Below are positions 28,126 to 36,149 of a stretch of 64,000 bases of DNA, piece by piece (within the stretch, counting starts at the first letter, position 1; every line of letters starts with the position of its first letter). The translations under genes and the position numbers were made by a program. Source of the stretch: Paractinoplanes aksuensis (GTDB lineage: Bacteria; Actinomycetota; Actinomycetes; Mycobacteriales; Micromonosporaceae); NCBI RefSeq assembly GCF_024137025.1, contig NZ_JAMYJR010000009.1, forward strand, positions 1 to 64,000, read 5' to 3'. The notes below the pieces were generated by a model. The model searched no databases, was not told where the DNA came from, and saw nothing but the letters and a program-made list of their open reading frames with translations.

Positions 28126-28641
28126 CTACGCCTTTGCCGCGTCCAGCGCCGCCTGGAGTGACTTGACGTAGGACTCGCTGGTGTAGGTCGCGCCGGAAAC
28201 AGCCGAGACGTCCGCGTTCTGCGCGTCGAGCGTCGACTGCTTGAGGGCGGCGATGGCGGGCGGGTTGATCGTGGCGCTGTCGTTCGCGGTCGGGTAGGTC
28301 GCAGCCGCGTCGGTGATCTCGCCGCCCTCAACCTTGATGGTGACCTGGATCTTCCCGTACGGGTTGGCCGCCGCGTTGCCCTTGAACACGCCGTCCTTGA
28401 GACCGCTCTTGGGCTTCGCGGCCTCCTCCTCTTTCTCCGGCGCCTTCTCCTTGTCGCCTTCCTTGTCGCCGGAGGCCGCCGGCTTCTTCGACGACGGCTT
28501 GGGCGCCGGGGTGGCGTCGGCCAGGTTGCCGACCGGCGCGGCCACGACGGGGGCCTCGGGCGGCGTCACGCTCAGTCGCACCCCGATGATCAGGGCGGCG
28601 CCGGTGAGGGTGCCGACGGCTGCTGCGGTACTACGTCGCAT
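28126..28641 (-). CDS. Exported FMN-binding-domain protein
   Basis: 171-aa protein. An N-terminal signal/anchor (TAAAVGTLTGAALIIGV) is followed by a Pro/Lys/Glu-rich linker (residues about 40-80) and an FMN_bind domain. The motif VSAVSGATYTSESY contains the SGAT sequence whose Thr is the usual covalent FMN site made by ApbE. The likely role is a flavin-based electron carrier on the outer face of the membrane, fed by the ferric-reductase-like protein encoded 14 bp upstream and matured by ApbE encoded downstream. Confidence 0.88.
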   Translation of the reverse strand: MRRSTAAAVGTLTGAALIIGVRLSVTPPEAPVVAAPVGNLADATPAPKPSSKKPAASGDKEGDKEKAPEKEEEAAKPKSGLKDGVFKGNAAANPYGKIQVTIKVEGGEITDAAATYPTANDSATINPPAIAALKQSTLDAQNADVSAVSGATYTSESYVKSLQAALDAAKA

Positions 28642-28655
28642 CGAGAGACTCCTAG

Positions 28656-30242
28656 TTAGAACTCGAACGGGTCGAGGTGCAGCTGACTGTCCGGGACATC
28701 GAGATCACGCAAGGTGCCGACCGCGGCCTCGACCAGCCCGGGCGGGCCGCACAGGTAGACGTCACGCCGGCTCACGTCGGGGACCAGGCCGAGCAGGCCG
28801 TCCGGCGTGAACAGCCGGCGCGGGCCGGGGTCGTTGCGCCCGCCGACGATGTAGCGGACCCAGGCGTCGCGCTGCTCGGCCAGCTCCTCGAGCTCGCCCC
28901 GGAAGACCAGCTCGTCGGGGCGGCTGGCCCGGTAGATCACGATCGTGTCCGGCGGCATGTCCTCGAGCAGGGCCCGGATCGGCGCGATGCCGCTGCCGCC
29001 GGCGATCAGAAGAGCCCGACGGCGCGTACGCCGCTGGGCCGTGAACACCCCGAACGGGCCCTCGGCCCAGACCGGCGTGCCCGGCTTCATCCGGGCCAGG
29101 CGCTGGGTGTGCCCGCCGACCATGGTCACCGTGAGCCGCAGCCACTGCGAGTTGGGCGCGGCCGACAGCGAGAACGGGTGCGACTGCCACCAGCCGTTGC
29201 GGGTCAGGAAGCGCCAGCGCATGAACTGGCCGGCCTGCGCGGGCAGCTTCTCGAGGTTCTTGCCGTCGATGTAGATCGAGAACGTGTTGCCGCCCTCGGA
29301 GACGACCTCGGCCACCTCGAACTTGTGCCGCAGGTTGAGCCAGAGCGGCTCGACCAGGCGGCCCCAGACCAGCGCCGAGATCACCAGGGCGGTCAGGGCG
29401 GGCCAGAAGATCGAGGCGAACGGCCCGCTCAGGTTGGCGCCGGTGGCGACCTGGTGGCCGTACCCCAGCAGCAGAACCAGATAGCCCGTGAGGTGGATGA
29501 GGTGCCACAACTCGTACGGAAGCTTGGCCCGGGCCCCTCGGATCGAGATCAGGCTGATGACGACCAGGATGATCGTGGCCGCCGTGGCGCTCAGCATCTC
29601 GGGCAGCGTCGTGATGATCGTCCAGCCCTGCTCGACGACGCCGGTCTCGGCGGTGAGCGCGTAGCCGTACACGATGAAGACGACGTGGGCGAGCACGAAG
29701 ACGGTCAGCGAGGTGCCGAGCCAGCGGTGCCAGCGCAGCAGGTCGCGGGCCCCCACCCACTCCTCGAGCCAGCTGACCCGGCTCATCATCAGCAGCTGGA
29801 TGAAGAGCAGGTAGCCGCCGATCAGCCCGGTGATGCGACCGGCCGCGAGCATCAGGCTGGCCGTGTCGCCGATCTCGCCCGACTGCGTCTCGAACAGCCA
29901 GAGGCTGACGCTCGTGGCCAGGCCGGCGAAGAACAACAGGACCGTGAGCAGGCGGTTGCCCGAGATGGCCTCGGCCGGCGGACGGTCGTCGGGCATCGGC
30001 GGCTGAGCCGGGCCGGACGCCTTCCAGCCGGTCGGGTCGGTCTGCGACTCGACCAGGATGTCGCTGCGCCGGTAAGGATCGTCGCGGTAAGGGTCGTCGG
30101 GCCAGGGATCGTCCTGGGCCACCCAGCGGTCGTCCGCGTCGTCGGGCATGGACCGCAGGTCCGCGAAGAACTGCGCGTCGTCGTCCGGCTGCTCGTAACG
30201 CTGATCCTGGAACGTCTGGAACGTCGGCGGTCCCTGCGCCAT
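28656..30242 (-). CDS. Ferric-reductase-like transmembrane flavin oxidoreductase
   Basis: 528-aa membrane oxidoreductase. An acidic N-terminal tail (about 90 residues) precedes a six-helix ferric reductase-like domain with candidate haem histidines in RWHRWLGT, LAHVVFI and ELWHLIHLTGY. The C-terminal half is a ferredoxin-NADP reductase module: HPFSLSAAP for FAD, IAGGSGIAPIRALLED and YLCGPPGLV for NAD(P)H. It should move electrons from NAD(P)H across the membrane. First gene of the operon with the FMN-binding protein and ApbE. ATG at 30242 is chosen; 39 upstream codons in frame are not protein-like. Divergent from cobL. Confidence 0.88.
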   Translation of the reverse strand: MAQGPPTFQTFQDQRYEQPDDDAQFFADLRSMPDDADDRWVAQDDPWPDDPYRDDPYRRSDILVESQTDPTGWKASGPAQPPMPDDRPPAEAISGNRLLTVLLFFAGLATSVSLWLFETQSGEIGDTASLMLAAGRITGLIGGYLLFIQLLMMSRVSWLEEWVGARDLLRWHRWLGTSLTVFVLAHVVFIVYGYALTAETGVVEQGWTIITTLPEMLSATAATIILVVISLISIRGARAKLPYELWHLIHLTGYLVLLLGYGHQVATGANLSGPFASIFWPALTALVISALVWGRLVEPLWLNLRHKFEVAEVVSEGGNTFSIYIDGKNLEKLPAQAGQFMRWRFLTRNGWWQSHPFSLSAAPNSQWLRLTVTMVGGHTQRLARMKPGTPVWAEGPFGVFTAQRRTRRRALLIAGGSGIAPIRALLEDMPPDTIVIYRASRPDELVFRGELEELAEQRDAWVRYIVGGRNDPGPRRLFTPDGLLGLVPDVSRRDVYLCGPPGLVEAAVGTLRDLDVPDSQLHLDPFEF

Positions 30243-30406
30243 GTTCGTCACCCGTTCACGGTCGGTGGGGGTCGTCTGCCACCCCCTGCGGCCGACGTGA
30301 CGACCCGGTCTCGGGGAGTCGTCGGGCTGTTGTACGCACCCAGCACGGCCATCGCTCAACCGGACGCGGAAATTGTTGGTCCCGCGCCGTTCGATAGGTT
30401 CGGCGC

Positions 30407-31621
30407 ATGAGCGCCGAACACCCCCGCCTGGTCACGGTGGTCGGCATCGGCGCCGGCGGCTGGTCAGATCTTTCTCGTACGAGCCATCAGGCGCTGCGTG
30501 CAGCCGGTGTGATCATGGGTGGCCCGCGCCATTTGTCACTGTTGCCGCCATCGGTCCCGGCGCGGCGGGTGCCGTTGCCGTCGCCGCTGCTCCCGGCCCT
30601 GTTCGAGCTGCTCGAGGAGCACGCCGAGGCCGGGCTGGCCGTGCTGGCCAGCGGCGACCCGATGTTCCACGGCATCGGGGCCACGCTGGTGCGGGTGATC
30701 GGGCCCGGCCGGGTCCGGGTGCTCCCGCACGCGTCGTCGGCCGCCCTCGCGGCGGCCCGGCTGGGCTGGCCGCTGGCCACGACCGAGGTGCTGAGCCTGG
30801 TGACCGCCGACCCGGCGACCGTCCGCCGCGCGCTGAACCCCGGCCGGCGGTTGCTGGTGCTGTCCCGGGACGCCGCGACCCCGGCCACCGTGGCCGCCCT
30901 GGTGACGGCGGCCGGCCACGGATCGGCCGTGATCACCGTGCTCGAGCAACTGGGCGGACCGGCTGAACGGATCTACTCCGCGGACGCGGCATCCTGGGAC
31001 CACCCGTCCGGGGATCCGCTCAACGTGATCGCGATCGACTGCGGCCCGGACGGCCCGGCGACGCCGGTGGTGCCCGGGCTCCCGGATTCGGCCTACGAGA
31101 CGGACGGCCAGCTCACGAAGCGCGAGGTGCGGGCCGTGACCCTGTCGATGCTGGCCCCCGCGCCGGGCCAGCTGCTGTGGGACGTGGGCGCGGGGTCGGG
31201 CTCGATCGGCATCGAGTGGATGCGCAGCCACCCCTCGTGCCGAGCCATCGCGATCGAGTCGTCAACGGAACGGGTCGCTTCCATTCGGACAAATGCTGCG
31301 AACCTGGGCGTGCCCGGCCTTCAGATCGTCACCGGCCGCGCCCCCGAGGCCCTCGACAGCCTTCCCACCCCCGACACGATCTTCATCGGCGGCGGCCTGA
31401 CCCGCGACGGCGTCCTCGACGCCGGCCTGACAGCCCTACGCCCCGGCGGCCGCCTGGTCGCCAACGCCGTGACCGTCGAATCCGAGGCTGCCGTGGCCGC
31501 CGCCCACGCCAAGCTGGGCGGCGACCTGATCCGCCTGTCGGTCAGCCGCGGGGCCCCCGTCGGCACCTTCACCGGCTGGAGACCGATGATGCCCGTAACA
31601 ATCTGGTCGGTGACCAGGTGA
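30407..31621 (+). CDS. cobL: Precorrin-6Y C5,15-methyltransferase (decarboxylating)
   Basis: 404-aa fusion of CbiE and CbiT domains, as in CobL. The N-terminal half is a tetrapyrrole methylase (VTVVGIGAGGWSDL, VLASGDPMFHGIG). The C-terminal half is a class-I methyltransferase with the SAM motif WDVGAGSGSIGIEWMR. It methylates precorrin-6B at C5 and C15 and decarboxylates C12 in aerobic cobalamin synthesis. It leads a three-gene cob group. No cobalamin riboswitch is recognisable in the 164 bp before it. Confidence 0.93.
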   Translation: MSAEHPRLVTVVGIGAGGWSDLSRTSHQALRAAGVIMGGPRHLSLLPPSVPARRVPLPSPLLPALFELLEEHAEAGLAVLASGDPMFHGIGATLVRVIGPGRVRVLPHASSAALAAARLGWPLATTEVLSLVTADPATVRRALNPGRRLLVLSRDAATPATVAALVTAAGHGSAVITVLEQLGGPAERIYSADAASWDHPSGDPLNVIAIDCGPDGPATPVVPGLPDSAYETDGQLTKREVRAVTLSMLAPAPGQLLWDVGAGSGSIGIEWMRSHPSCRAIAIESSTERVASIRTNAANLGVPGLQIVTGRAPEALDSLPTPDTIFIGGGLTRDGVLDAGLTALRPGGRLVANAVTVESEAAVAAAHAKLGGDLIRLSVSRGAPVGTFTGWRPMMPVTIWSVTR

Positions 31622-31694
31622 AAAACGCGCACGCCGACTCCCCCGCTCACGAAAATCGCCGCTGCCGGCGGCCCGAACGCGGAACGGTGGCCCA

Positions 31695-32450
31695 GTGACG
31701 GTGCACTTCATCGGGGCCGGCCCCGGAGCCGCCGACCTGATCACGGTGCGCGGGCAGCGCCTGATCGCGGCCGCCCCCGTCTGCCTCTACGCGGGCAGTC
31801 TCGTGCCGCGCGAGCTGCTCGAATGGTGCCCGCCCGGCTGCCGCGTGATCGACACCGCCGACCTGAACCTGGACGAGATCATCGCCGAGCTGGTGGCCGC
31901 CCACTCCGCCGGCCACGACGTGGCCCGCCTGCACTCGGGCGACCCATCGGTCTTCAGCGCAGTAGCCGAACAGATGCGCCGCCTCGACGCCGCCGGGGTT
32001 CCCTACGACGTGATCCCCGGAGTCCCCGCCTTCGCCGCGGCGGCCGCCACCCTGCATCGCGAACTCACCGTCCCCGGCGTGGCCCAGACGGTGATCCTCA
32101 CCCGCACCGCCGAGCGCGCCACCGCCATGCCCCCCGGCGAAGACCTGGCCACCCTGGCCGCGAGCAAGGCCACGATGGTCCTGCACCTGACCGTCCACCG
32201 CATCGAGGCCCTGGCCGCCGAACTGCTCCCCCACTACGGCCCCGACTGCCCGGTCGCCGTAGTAGCCCGAGCCAGCCGCCCCGACGAATTGATCGTCCGC
32301 GGCACCCTGGCCGACATAGCCCCCAAAGTCATCGAGGCCGGCATCCGCCGCACAGCAATTATCGTCGTCGGCGCCGCCCTTACCGCCTCCCAGTTCCCCG
32401 ACAGCCACCTCTACTCCACGACCCGCTCCCGCCCAGCCCCCGATGCCTGA
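31695..32450 (+). CDS. cobM: Precorrin-4 C11-methyltransferase
   Basis: 251-aa tetrapyrrole methylase. VHFIGAGPGAADLITVRG opens the SAM-binding fold; ARLHSGDPSVFSAVAEQM and YDVIPGVPAFAAAAA are diagnostic for CobM/CbiF. It adds the C11 methyl during corrin synthesis. It starts with GTG at 31695, 73 bp after cobL, and overlaps the next gene by 8 bp. Confidence 0.93.
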   Translation: MTVHFIGAGPGAADLITVRGQRLIAAAPVCLYAGSLVPRELLEWCPPGCRVIDTADLNLDEIIAELVAAHSAGHDVARLHSGDPSVFSAVAEQMRRLDAAGVPYDVIPGVPAFAAAAATLHRELTVPGVAQTVILTRTAERATAMPPGEDLATLAASKATMVLHLTVHRIEALAAELLPHYGPDCPVAVVARASRPDELIVRGTLADIAPKVIEAGIRRTAIIVVGAALTASQFPDSHLYSTTRSRPAPDA

Positions 32451-33393
32451 CCCACCCCGCGACACCACAGCCGCAGCAGATGCGGGCTCCTCGACCACAG
32501 GCGAGGTCAGCGCTGAAGCCGTAGATGCAGGCGCCCCGAGCAGAGACGCGGTGGCGGCAGACGGAGTGGTTAGAGGTACCGCGAGCGGCCCCCCGAGTGA
32601 GGCCGGATGGATCACAGCGGCCGACCTGTCAAGACGCCCACGCGTGCTCATTCTGGGTGGCACGAGTGAGGCTCGTGCTCTGGCCGGCTCGCTCCCCGGA
32701 TTCGCGGTCATCACGTCGCTGGCCGGGCGCACCTCCTCCCCGCTGCTGCCCGCCGGAGAGGTACGGATCGGCGGCTTCGGCGGAGCCGACGGCCTGGCCG
32801 CCTTCGTACAGACGCAGAACATCGACGTGCTGGTCGACGCCACCCACCCGTTCGCGGCGACGATCAGCGCCAACGCAGCCCAGGCAGCGACCCGAACCGG
32901 CGTCCCGCTGATCGTGTTACGCCGCCCAGGATGGACCGAGCAGCCCGGCGACCAGTGGCATCGCGTCCGCGATCTCGGAGAAGCCGCCGCCCTGCTGACA
33001 AGCGACCGGCTCGGCCTGAGCGCCGTCCGCCCGGAAACAAAACCCCGGGTGTTCCTGACAACCGGCCGCCAGGGCATCGCCGCGTTCGCCGGCGTGGACG
33101 CCTGGTTCCTGGCGCGCTCGGTCGAGCCACCGGAACCACCCATGCCGCGCGACCTCGAAGTGCTGCTCGACCGCGGCCCCTTCACCCTCGACGGCGAACG
33201 CCGCCTGCTCGCCGACCACCACATCGACGTACTGGTCACCAAGGACAGCGGCGGCCCCGACGCCAAACTGGCGGCAGCCCGGGAACGCGGCCTGCCGGTC
33301 GTCATGGTGAACCGCCCACCCGCGGCGGCGACAGCCCACACCGTGACCACCGTCGCCGAGGCCACCGAATGTCTGACCGGCCTTCTTCGGTAA
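32443..33393 (+). CDS. cobK: Precorrin-6A reductase
   Basis: 316-aa reading frame. The CobK core begins at PRVLILGGTSEARALA and includes DVLVDATHPFAATISANAA, VFLTTGRQGIAAF and DVLVTKDSGGPDAKLAAARE. It reduces the precorrin-6A macrocycle with NADPH. The first 66 codons are Ala/Gly/Asp/Thr-rich and unlike the family, whose members start close to the nucleotide-binding strand; the GTG at 32644 would give a normal-length protein. The ATG at 32443 overlaps cobM by 8 bp, so either start is possible. Confidence 0.88.
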   Translation: MPDPPRDTTAAADAGSSTTGEVSAEAVDAGAPSRDAVAADGVVRGTASGPPSEAGWITAADLSRRPRVLILGGTSEARALAGSLPGFAVITSLAGRTSSPLLPAGEVRIGGFGGADGLAAFVQTQNIDVLVDATHPFAATISANAAQAATRTGVPLIVLRRPGWTEQPGDQWHRVRDLGEAAALLTSDRLGLSAVRPETKPRVFLTTGRQGIAAFAGVDAWFLARSVEPPEPPMPRDLEVLLDRGPFTLDGERRLLADHHIDVLVTKDSGGPDAKLAAARERGLPVVMVNRPPAAATAHTVTTVAEATECLTGLLR

Positions 33394-33505
33394 TCGCCCC
33401 GCGCAACTCACGGCCCGGATCCTGCTCCGGAGGTACGACATTTTCGCCGGCCCTGGTCAGCGACAACGCCCCCGGACGTGCTGGGCGTCGAAGCCGCCGG
33501 GACGC

Positions 33506-34906
33506 CTATTGACCCAGCAACCAGCGGTGCGGGGCGACCAGCTTGCGGGCGGCTGTCGGGCCCCACGAGCCCTGGGCGTACGGCAGGGGCTCGGGGCGGT
33601 TCTCGAGCAGTGGCCCGACCGCTTTCCAGGTGGCGCTGAGGCCGTCGGGGCGGGTGAACAGGGAGCGGTCGCCCAGCAGGACGTCGTGAATCAGGCGGGA
33701 GTACGGCGGCAGCGGCTCGGCGTCGGTCACTTCCTCGAGGGGCAGCCGCACCGAGCCGGCCTCCACGTCGAGCGCCACCCCGGGCCGCTTCACCAGCAGC
33801 GACAGGTCGATTTTGCCGTTGCCGGCCAGGTCGAAGGTCAGGACGTTGGCCTGCTGCGGCAGGTCCGGCAGGGGCTTGGGCGGGGTCTTCAGCACGAGGC
33901 TGACGACCTGGCGGCTGTCGGCCAGCCTCTTGCCCGTACGCAGATAGAACGGCACACCCCGCCAGCGCGCGTTGTCGATCCAGAGCTTCGCCGCGACGTA
34001 CGTGTCGGTGGTTGATCCGCGCTTCACGCCTTTGATCGACTTGTAGCCGGTGTGCTGGCCGAGGACCACGTCGGCCGGGTCGAGGGGGCGGAACGAGCGG
34101 ATCACCCGTTCCCGGGCCGATTGCAGGTCGGCCGCGTCGAGGCCGGCCGGTGGTTCCATGGCGACCTCGGCGGCGACCTGGAACAGGTGGGTGACCAGCA
34201 TGTCGAGCACGGCCCCGGTGGCGTCGTAGAACTCGGCCCGCTGCTCGACGCCGAGCGTCTCGGGCACATCGATCTGCACGCTTTCGATGTGCTCGCGGGT
34301 CCACAGGGCGGCGAACGCCTCGTTGGCGAAGCGGGTCACGTGCAGGTTCTGCGTGGCCTCCTTGCCCAGGAAGTGGTCGATCCGATAGACCTGCTCCTCG
34401 TCGAAGACCCGGTGCACGAGGCGGTTGAGTGAGCGGAACGACGACGGCGACGTCCCGAACGGCTTCTCGTAGACGGCCCGCGCGCCTTTGGCCAGGCCGT
34501 GCTCGCCCAGCGCCTTGGTCGTCTCTTCGAACGCCACCGGCGGAATCGCCAGATAGTGCACGAGTTGGGGCGAGCCGCCCAGTTCTTTCCGGGCCGAAGC
34601 GATCACGTCGAGCAGGCTGCCGGGGTCGTCGGAGCGGAAGCCGCCGCCGGCGAAGCGCAGCCGGTCGGCGAAACTTTTCCACGGTCCGTCGCCGGGGGCC
34701 GGGCCGAACTCTTCGAGCGCCTTGCCCACGTGGCCCCGGAAATCCTCGTGGGAGACGTCGCCGCGGCCGTTGCCGACCAGGATCCACTCGTCGGGCAGCA
34801 GGCCCTCGATCGCGAGCGTGTAGAAGGCCGGCAGCACCATCCGCCGGGCCAGGTCGCCGGTCGCGCCGAACAGCACGAACACCGTGGGGCCGGGAGTCTT
34901 CGCCAT
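33506..34906 (-). CDS. zwf: Glucose-6-phosphate 1-dehydrogenase
   Basis: 466-aa enzyme of the oxidative pentose phosphate pathway, making 6-phosphogluconolactone and NADPH. The NADP site reads VLFGATGDLARR at the N-terminus; the substrate and catalytic motif YRIDHFLGKEATQN contains the active His; KPF and GYKSIKGVKRG are also family-typical. The ATG at 34906 gives the normal N-terminus; a GTG two codons earlier is possible. No opc or tal gene is adjacent, so it looks like an isolated paralogue rather than the main pentose-phosphate operon. Confidence 0.94.
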   Translation of the reverse strand: MAKTPGPTVFVLFGATGDLARRMVLPAFYTLAIEGLLPDEWILVGNGRGDVSHEDFRGHVGKALEEFGPAPGDGPWKSFADRLRFAGGGFRSDDPGSLLDVIASARKELGGSPQLVHYLAIPPVAFEETTKALGEHGLAKGARAVYEKPFGTSPSSFRSLNRLVHRVFDEEQVYRIDHFLGKEATQNLHVTRFANEAFAALWTREHIESVQIDVPETLGVEQRAEFYDATGAVLDMLVTHLFQVAAEVAMEPPAGLDAADLQSARERVIRSFRPLDPADVVLGQHTGYKSIKGVKRGSTTDTYVAAKLWIDNARWRGVPFYLRTGKRLADSRQVVSLVLKTPPKPLPDLPQQANVLTFDLAGNGKIDLSLLVKRPGVALDVEAGSVRLPLEEVTDAEPLPPYSRLIHDVLLGDRSLFTRPDGLSATWKAVGPLLENRPEPLPYAQGSWGPTAARKLVAPHRWLLGQ

Positions 34907-34936
34907 GTCCACGGCAATGCCCGGCGGATCAGGGGC

Positions 34937-35896
34937 TCACACCGGCTGTGACGACCGGAACGTTCCGCGGTAGGCCTGCGGGGTCGTGGCCAGCCGCTGG
35001 GCGAAGTGATGCCGGAGCGTGGCGGCACTGCCGAAGCCCGTACGGTCGGCGATCGCGTCCACGCCCAGGCCGGTCTCTTCGAGCAGGTTGCGGGCGAGGA
35101 GCATGCGCTGGCTGATGAGCCAGTCGTGCGGCGTGGCCCCCGTTTCGTCGCGGAACTTGCGGGCGAACGTGCGTGGCGCCATGTGGGCCAGCTCGGCCAT
35201 GGTGTCGACCGTGTGCGGCTGGTCGAGGCTGGCCAGCACCGCGGTCAGCACGGGCTGCAGCGTCTCGCACTGCACGGGCTTGAGCGGCGTCTCGATGTAC
35301 TGGGCCTGGCCGCCCTCGCGGTGCGGCGGCACGACCATGCGCCGGGCCAGCATCGTGGCCACCGCCGTGCTGTGTTCCTGGCGGATCAGGTGCAGGCCGG
35401 CGTCGATGCTGGCGGCGGTGCCGGCGCTGGTCAGCACCCGCCCGTCCTGCACGTAGAGCACGTCGGGGTCGACGATGGCGGCCGGATAGAGGCGGGCCAG
35501 GCGGGCCGTGTGCAGCCAGTGGGTGGTGCACCGGCGGCCGTCGAGCAGGCCGGCCGCGCCCAGGGCGAACGCGCCCGTGCACACGCTCATCACCCAGGCG
35601 CCGCGTTCATGGGCCCGGCGCAGGGCCGCGAGGACAGGCGCGGGCGGCTCGAACGCCGGGTTGTCGAACGGGGCGACCACGACCAGGTCGGCGGCCTCGG
35701 CCCGGCTCAGATCATGGCGTACGGAAATGTCGAAACCGGCCCGGCTGGGCACGGGACCGCCGTCGAGCGAGCAGACGGCGAAGTCGTAGGCCGGGAGCCC
35801 GTCGGCTGTGCGGTCGTAGCCGAACAGTTCGCACAGCACGCCGAGCTCGAAGACGGCCACCTCGGGCAGGGCGATCACGGCCACGTTGCGCAGCAT
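34937..35896 (-). CDS. GlxA-type AraC regulator with DJ-1/PfpI domain
   Basis: 319-aa regulator. The N-terminal amidotransferase-like DJ-1/PfpI domain (RNVAVIALPEVAVFELGVLC) keeps the elbow cysteine in VMSVCTGAFALGAAG. The C-terminal 100 residues are a double AraC helix-turn-helix (MAELAHMAPRTFARKFRDET, and AIADRTGFGSAATLRHHFA). Such proteins usually activate catabolic genes. The ATG at 35896 starts the conserved domain; one at 35908 adds four residues. No clear ribosome site is present. It ends 30 bp before zwf on the same strand, so the two may be co-transcribed. Confidence 0.9.
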   Translation of the reverse strand: MLRNVAVIALPEVAVFELGVLCELFGYDRTADGLPAYDFAVCSLDGGPVPSRAGFDISVRHDLSRAEAADLVVVAPFDNPAFEPPAPVLAALRRAHERGAWVMSVCTGAFALGAAGLLDGRRCTTHWLHTARLARLYPAAIVDPDVLYVQDGRVLTSAGTAASIDAGLHLIRQEHSTAVATMLARRMVVPPHREGGQAQYIETPLKPVQCETLQPVLTAVLASLDQPHTVDTMAELAHMAPRTFARKFRDETGATPHDWLISQRMLLARNLLEETGLGVDAIADRTGFGSAATLRHHFAQRLATTPQAYRGTFRSSQPV

Positions 35897-35989
35897 GTGA
35901 CGGAGCATACGGCGGGTTGGCAGGATTTTGAAGGTGTCTGGCATCCCTGCCACTGTCGGCCATGGGCGACCACGACGAAGCTCTATGTC

Positions 35990-36112
35990 ATGGCTATCGC
36001 AATCGCAATCTTCTTCCTGGTCATCCTCGCCTTCGCCATCGCCGGCCGCACCGCGGACACACGCGACAGCGCCGACTGGAAGCCTTCCGACGGCGGCTTC
36101 CGCCACACGTGA
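35990..36112 (+). CDS. Small single-pass membrane protein (40 aa)
   Basis: A 40-residue protein begins with a hydrophobic helix (MAIAIAIFFLVILAFAIAG) followed by a charged tail (RTADTRDSADWKPSDGGFRH). The composition is clearly protein-like and a terminator hairpin follows directly. Function unknown. Confidence 0.6.
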   Translation: MAIAIAIFFLVILAFAIAGRTADTRDSADWKPSDGGFRHT

Positions 36113-36116
36113 CAGA

Positions 36117-36146
36117 CGGTGGGGCGGCCCGCCAGCCGCCCCACCG
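36117..36146. terminator. Bidirectional hairpin terminator
   Basis: A perfect 12-bp stem CGGTGGGGCGGC / GCCGCCCCACCG with a 6-nt loop lies between the stops of the small membrane gene (36112) and the convergent peptidase gene (36150). It can serve both. Confidence 0.8.
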
Positions 36147-36149
36147 GTT

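Noticed and set aside
30243..30406. Cobalamin riboswitch before cobL
   Set aside because: No B12-box-like sequence recognisable in the 164 bp; promoter only presumed.
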